Source: Kiritimatiellales bacterium
GTDB lineage: Bacteria; Verrucomicrobiota; Kiritimatiellia; Kiritimatiellales; Tichowtungiaceae
Assembly (NCBI GenBank): GCA_041656295.1
Contig: JBBADV010000028.1
Coordinates: 1 to 15,610, forward strand
Reading direction: 5' to 3'
Length of the DNA stretch: 15,610 nt
Position numbers and translations under genes: made by a program. Within the stretch, counting starts at the first letter, position 1. Each line of letters begins with the position of its first letter. Positions 13,576-15,610 of the stretch are shown here, one piece after another. Under the pieces are notes generated by a model. It had not been told where the DNA came from, searched no databases, and worked only from the letters and a program-made list of their open reading frames with translations.

Positions 13576-14856
13576 GTGAAAAAACAGACAGATAAATGCT
13601 GTAAGAAGATTGGAATCGGAATTATCGGCGCCGGCCGCCGGGGAATTCGTTGTCTTGGATCACGAATTGCGGAACAGACACAGCAAACGGGCTTTTCCAT
13701 TACCGCCGTGTGTGATCGCAATCCGGCGCGGATGCAGGAAGCAGCACAGATTTTAGAAAAGAAATTTGCGGAACACGGCACGGAAACGACGATCACCTGC
13801 TATCCGGACTACCAGTCGTTGATTGATGATCCGGCGGTTGAACTGATCATGATTACTACACCTTCTTATGCGCATCGCGACCCGGTGATTGCGGCGCTTC
13901 GCTCCGGAAAAAAGGTTTATCTCGATAAACCGATTGCGCAGAACATGGACGATTCGATTGCAATTATGAAAGAGGAGCAGCGAACCGGAAATCGTCTGAT
14001 TATGGGATTTACCCGCCGTTATGAAAATCCATGGCGCAAAGCGTTTGCCCTGCTTCAGGAGGGGATCATCGGTGATCTGTGCATGGTGCAGATTCGCGCG
14101 GTGATTCCATACGATGTTTATGCACACACATGGCATCGTCGGCGCGAGTGGTCGGGAAGTCCGTTGAATGATAAATCATCGCATCATTTTGATGTGTTTA
14201 ACTGGTTCGCCGGCAGCCGGGCGGAACGCATATCCGCTTTTGGAGGCCAGCGGGTTTATACTCCGGAAGATGACGCGCCGGCGTTCTGTGCCGTCTGTTC
14301 CCGTGAATGTCCGTACCGCGTAGATGCCTCGCCGCTGTCAGAAATGGGCATGCAGGATGTCCTCCGGAGTGAGGGTGACTCCTGGGAATGTGAAACAGAG
14401 GAAATGTACCGGGCTGACAATTGTGTTTATCGCCCGGGATCAGATCTTGAAGATCACGCAACGATTCATATCGCTTATGAGAACGGTATTACTGCCTCGC
14501 TGTTCTGGTGCATATTCGGACCGCGTTCAGAAGACCAGGAAACACTGGAGCTCGTCGGCACTAAAGGCAGGATCATTCTGACGCGACACACTGCCGAACT
14601 GGATATTGTTACCGATTACGGAAAACGGCATGAGGTCATTGATTGCAAAGATGATGAATTTCCTACGTCACATTTCGGAGCAGACCTGAAACTGATTCGT
14701 GATATGCGTGCATTTTTTGACGGAACAGAGCCGGCGGTTTCCGCAAAAGACGGCTTTGAGTCCACGCGCATGGTGATGGCCGCGCTGCAGTCGATTGATG
14801 CCGGCGGCGAACTGGTACGCATGCAGGATTTTCCCGGCGGCGGTCTGACTATTTAA
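13576..14856 (+). CDS. Gfo/Idh/MocA-family NAD(P)-dependent oxidoreductase
   Basis: This 426-residue protein has an N-terminal Rossmann domain with GIIGAGRRG (about 15-23) and the family's (E/D)KP motif as YLDKP (K118). A C-terminal alpha/beta domain follows, with K200-SSHHFD as the likely catalytic segment. A Cys-rich insert at about 238-285 (CxxCxxxCPYR, then Cys272 and Cys283) may bind a metal or be structural, and I have seen similar inserts described in PVC-group members. Enzymes of this family oxidise or reduce sugars, inositols or sugar acids, and the substrate here is unknown. There is no signal peptide. The start is GTG at 13576, with AAGGAG 5 nt upstream; the overlapping ATG at 13574 is followed at once by a stop. 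It lies 70 nt after the ROK gene and is probably co-transcribed, suggesting a role in the same catabolic route. Confidence 0.9.
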   Translation: MKKQTDKCCKKIGIGIIGAGRRGIRCLGSRIAEQTQQTGFSITAVCDRNPARMQEAAQILEKKFAEHGTETTITCYPDYQSLIDDPAVELIMITTPSYAHRDPVIAALRSGKKVYLDKPIAQNMDDSIAIMKEEQRTGNRLIMGFTRRYENPWRKAFALLQEGIIGDLCMVQIRAVIPYDVYAHTWHRRREWSGSPLNDKSSHHFDVFNWFAGSRAERISAFGGQRVYTPEDDAPAFCAVCSRECPYRVDASPLSEMGMQDVLRSEGDSWECETEEMYRADNCVYRPGSDLEDHATIHIAYENGITASLFWCIFGPRSEDQETLELVGTKGRIILTRHTAELDIVTDYGKRHEVIDCKDDEFPTSHFGADLKLIRDMRAFFDGTEPAVSAKDGFESTRMVMAALQSIDAGGELVRMQDFPGGGLTI

Positions 14857-14948
14857 TTTTATCTGTATCAGCTACGATCCGATCTGACAGGGCTGGAGCG
14901 TATTAAGAAAAATTATAGCCACAAAAACACACAAAAGTGTAATGTATC

Positions 14949-14966
14949 GCAGGCATCTTTGCCTGC
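14949..14966. repeat. Hairpin with GCAGGCA stem
   Basis: GCAGGCA and TGCCTGC form a perfect 7-bp stem with loop TCTT, 93 nt after the oxidoreductase stop. There is no T-run after it on either strand, so terminator function is doubtful. Confidence 0.4.
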
Positions 14967-15089
14967 CTTGGGAAATCCGCAGATAACGTAGATGAACGCA
15001 GATATTTAAACCACGGGATACACAACACACACGGAAGTTTTGCAGAAAGCATCAGGCATTCAGGGATTAGCAGAGAGGCAGAGTAGTAG

Positions 15090-15109
15090 ACGCGGCGCCC
15101 TCGCCGCGT
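15090..15109. repeat. GC-rich hairpin with ACGCGGCG stem
   Basis: ACGCGGCG and CGCCGCGT form a perfect 8-bp stem with loop CCCT. It is isolated in the non-coding region. Like the hairpin at 14949 it has a 4-nt loop, and it may be a dispersed intergenic repeat. Confidence 0.4.
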
Positions 15110-15353
15110 TCCGTGTTCAGGGTTTTCAGTTTACAGTTGGGAGTTGAAAAGTTCTCAGTGCGCTCTGCGGTTTATCAATCATTCGGCCCGTAATTATTTT
15201 GCGATTGTTGCGCGTTTTTGCAGCTATACATGAATTTAAAATGCTCTAACTCTCAGATCGGATCGTTTTAAGTTTAATCCGTTTCACTACACTGCGGGAC
15301 TAAACATCTGTATGCCCTAAACAGCGCACTCATTGATATCTGATAAAATTCCA

Positions 15354-15610
15354 CTATTCAAAAAACACCGGCGAAGACCACGCCCATTGGTCATTTTTCT
15401 GCCGGGCGCGGAGATAATAAAAATCACCGGCGCCGCCGGAATCCTGAACGGTAAACTGATAGTTGAGTTCGTGCGGCAGTGGTGCGCGGCTGAAGCGATA
15501 GCACGGCGAATCAATGTCGCCGAGATGTCCGGTGTGTGCACCGGCAATTAAACGCTGCAGCGGTATGGTTTCTTTTTGTCCGTTGATGTTTGCGACAATA
15601 TTTTCATTCA
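15354..15610 (-). CDS. C-terminal end of an unidentified protein (runs off window)
   Basis: Eighty-four C-terminal residues are visible before a TAG stop, entering from the right edge. The readable part includes TIPLQRLIAGAHTGHLGDID, SPCYRFSRAPLPHELNYQFT and, at the end, DFYYLRARQKNDQWAWSSPV followed by FFE. The ending (YYLRARQxxxxWAWSSPVF) resembles the tails of some PHP/DUF3604-type or other secreted hydrolase-like proteins in PVC bacteria, but this is memory-based and weak. The codon pattern is clean and the GC-rich third positions match the neighbouring genes, so it is very likely a real gene. Its function is left open. Confidence 0.7.
   Translation of the reverse strand, partial: NENIVANINGQKETIPLQRLIAGAHTGHLGDIDSPCYRFSRAPLPHELNYQFTVQDSGGAGDFYYLRARQKNDQWAWSSPVFFE

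Larger units (their letters stand above)
14874..15266. mobile_element. Possible MITE-like element (14-bp terminal inverted repeats)
   Basis: ACGATCCGATCTGA at 14874-14887 is perfectly inverted at 15253-15266, and pairing continues past one mismatch for two more bases. The enclosed ~390 bp has no ORF. No clear target-site duplication flanks it, so the assignment is tentative. Confidence 0.3.
14857..15353. other. Non-coding region with inverted-repeat-bounded core
   Basis: There is no credible gene in about 500 nt. The sequence is low-complexity in places, with A/C-rich runs such as CCACAAAAACACACAAAAG and CACAACACACACGG, and a short imperfect repeat around 14977-15004 (CGCAGATAACG, TAGATGAACG, CAGAT). 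Two hairpins and a pair of 14-bp inverted repeats are listed separately. It may be a decayed mobile element or a cluster of dispersed intergenic repeats. Confidence 0.5.

Noticed and set aside
13549..14912. 13-bp direct repeat GTATTAAGAAAAA on both sides of the oxidoreductase gene (13549-13561 and 14900-14912)
   Set aside because: An exact 13-bp match is expected about once or twice by chance in a window of this size, and the sequence is A-rich. It is not good evidence for an insertion.
1..15610. CRISPR arrays, tRNA or rRNA genes, integrase or transposase genes
   Set aside because: I looked for regularly spaced repeats, cloverleaf-like ends and recombinase motifs and found none.

Overview
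The window looks like a glycan-degradation (CAZyme/sulfatase) locus from a PVC-group bacterium, most likely Kiritimatiellota, with Lentisphaerota or Planctomycetota as alternatives. This rests on S1-type sulfatases next to glycoside hydrolases, a recognisable PEP-CTERM sorting tail, and a Gfo/Idh/MocA oxidoreductase with a Cys-rich insert. No rRNA, tRNA, CRISPR array or transposase was seen. The taxonomic call is inference.

Layout. (1) 1-4368, minus strand: a GPH-family sugar symporter, a clan GH-D alpha-galactosidase-like enzyme and the N-terminal part of a sulfatase form a tight operon. The transporter and the hydrolase are 3 nt apart, and the hydrolase and the sulfatase overlap by 8 nt. 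(2) 4526-6939, minus strand: three related small secreted proteins of unknown function. One has a good PEP-CTERM tail, one has a decayed tail and one has none. A strong terminator (5495-5527) and a 48-residue membrane-anchored ORF lie between the first and second. (3) 6941-12137, minus strand: a sulfatase and two GH20-like beta-hexosaminidases. A tandem duplication of about 1.95 kb copied a promoter, a GH20 gene and the first ~43 codons of the sulfatase, leaving a 51-codon sulfatase remnant between the two GH20 genes. (4) 12276-14856, plus strand: a ROK-family repressor, divergent from the GH20 operon, followed by the oxidoreductase. (5) 14857-15353: a non-coding stretch bounded by 14-bp inverted repeats. 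(6) 15354-15610, minus strand: the C-terminal end of another protein.

Working model (inference). The secreted GH20 enzymes trim terminal HexNAc from a sulfated, galactose-containing glycan (mucin-, keratan- or algal-type). The symporter imports products. The sulfatases and the alpha-galactosidase, which lack visible signal peptides, finish the job in the cytoplasm. The ROK protein probably controls the GH20 promoters: both copies carry an identical perfect 16-bp palindrome directly beside a TTGACA -35 box. The most interesting features are this operator arrangement, the duplicated module with active-site motif changes in the GH20 copies, and the progressive loss of the sorting tail in the three secreted paralogues.
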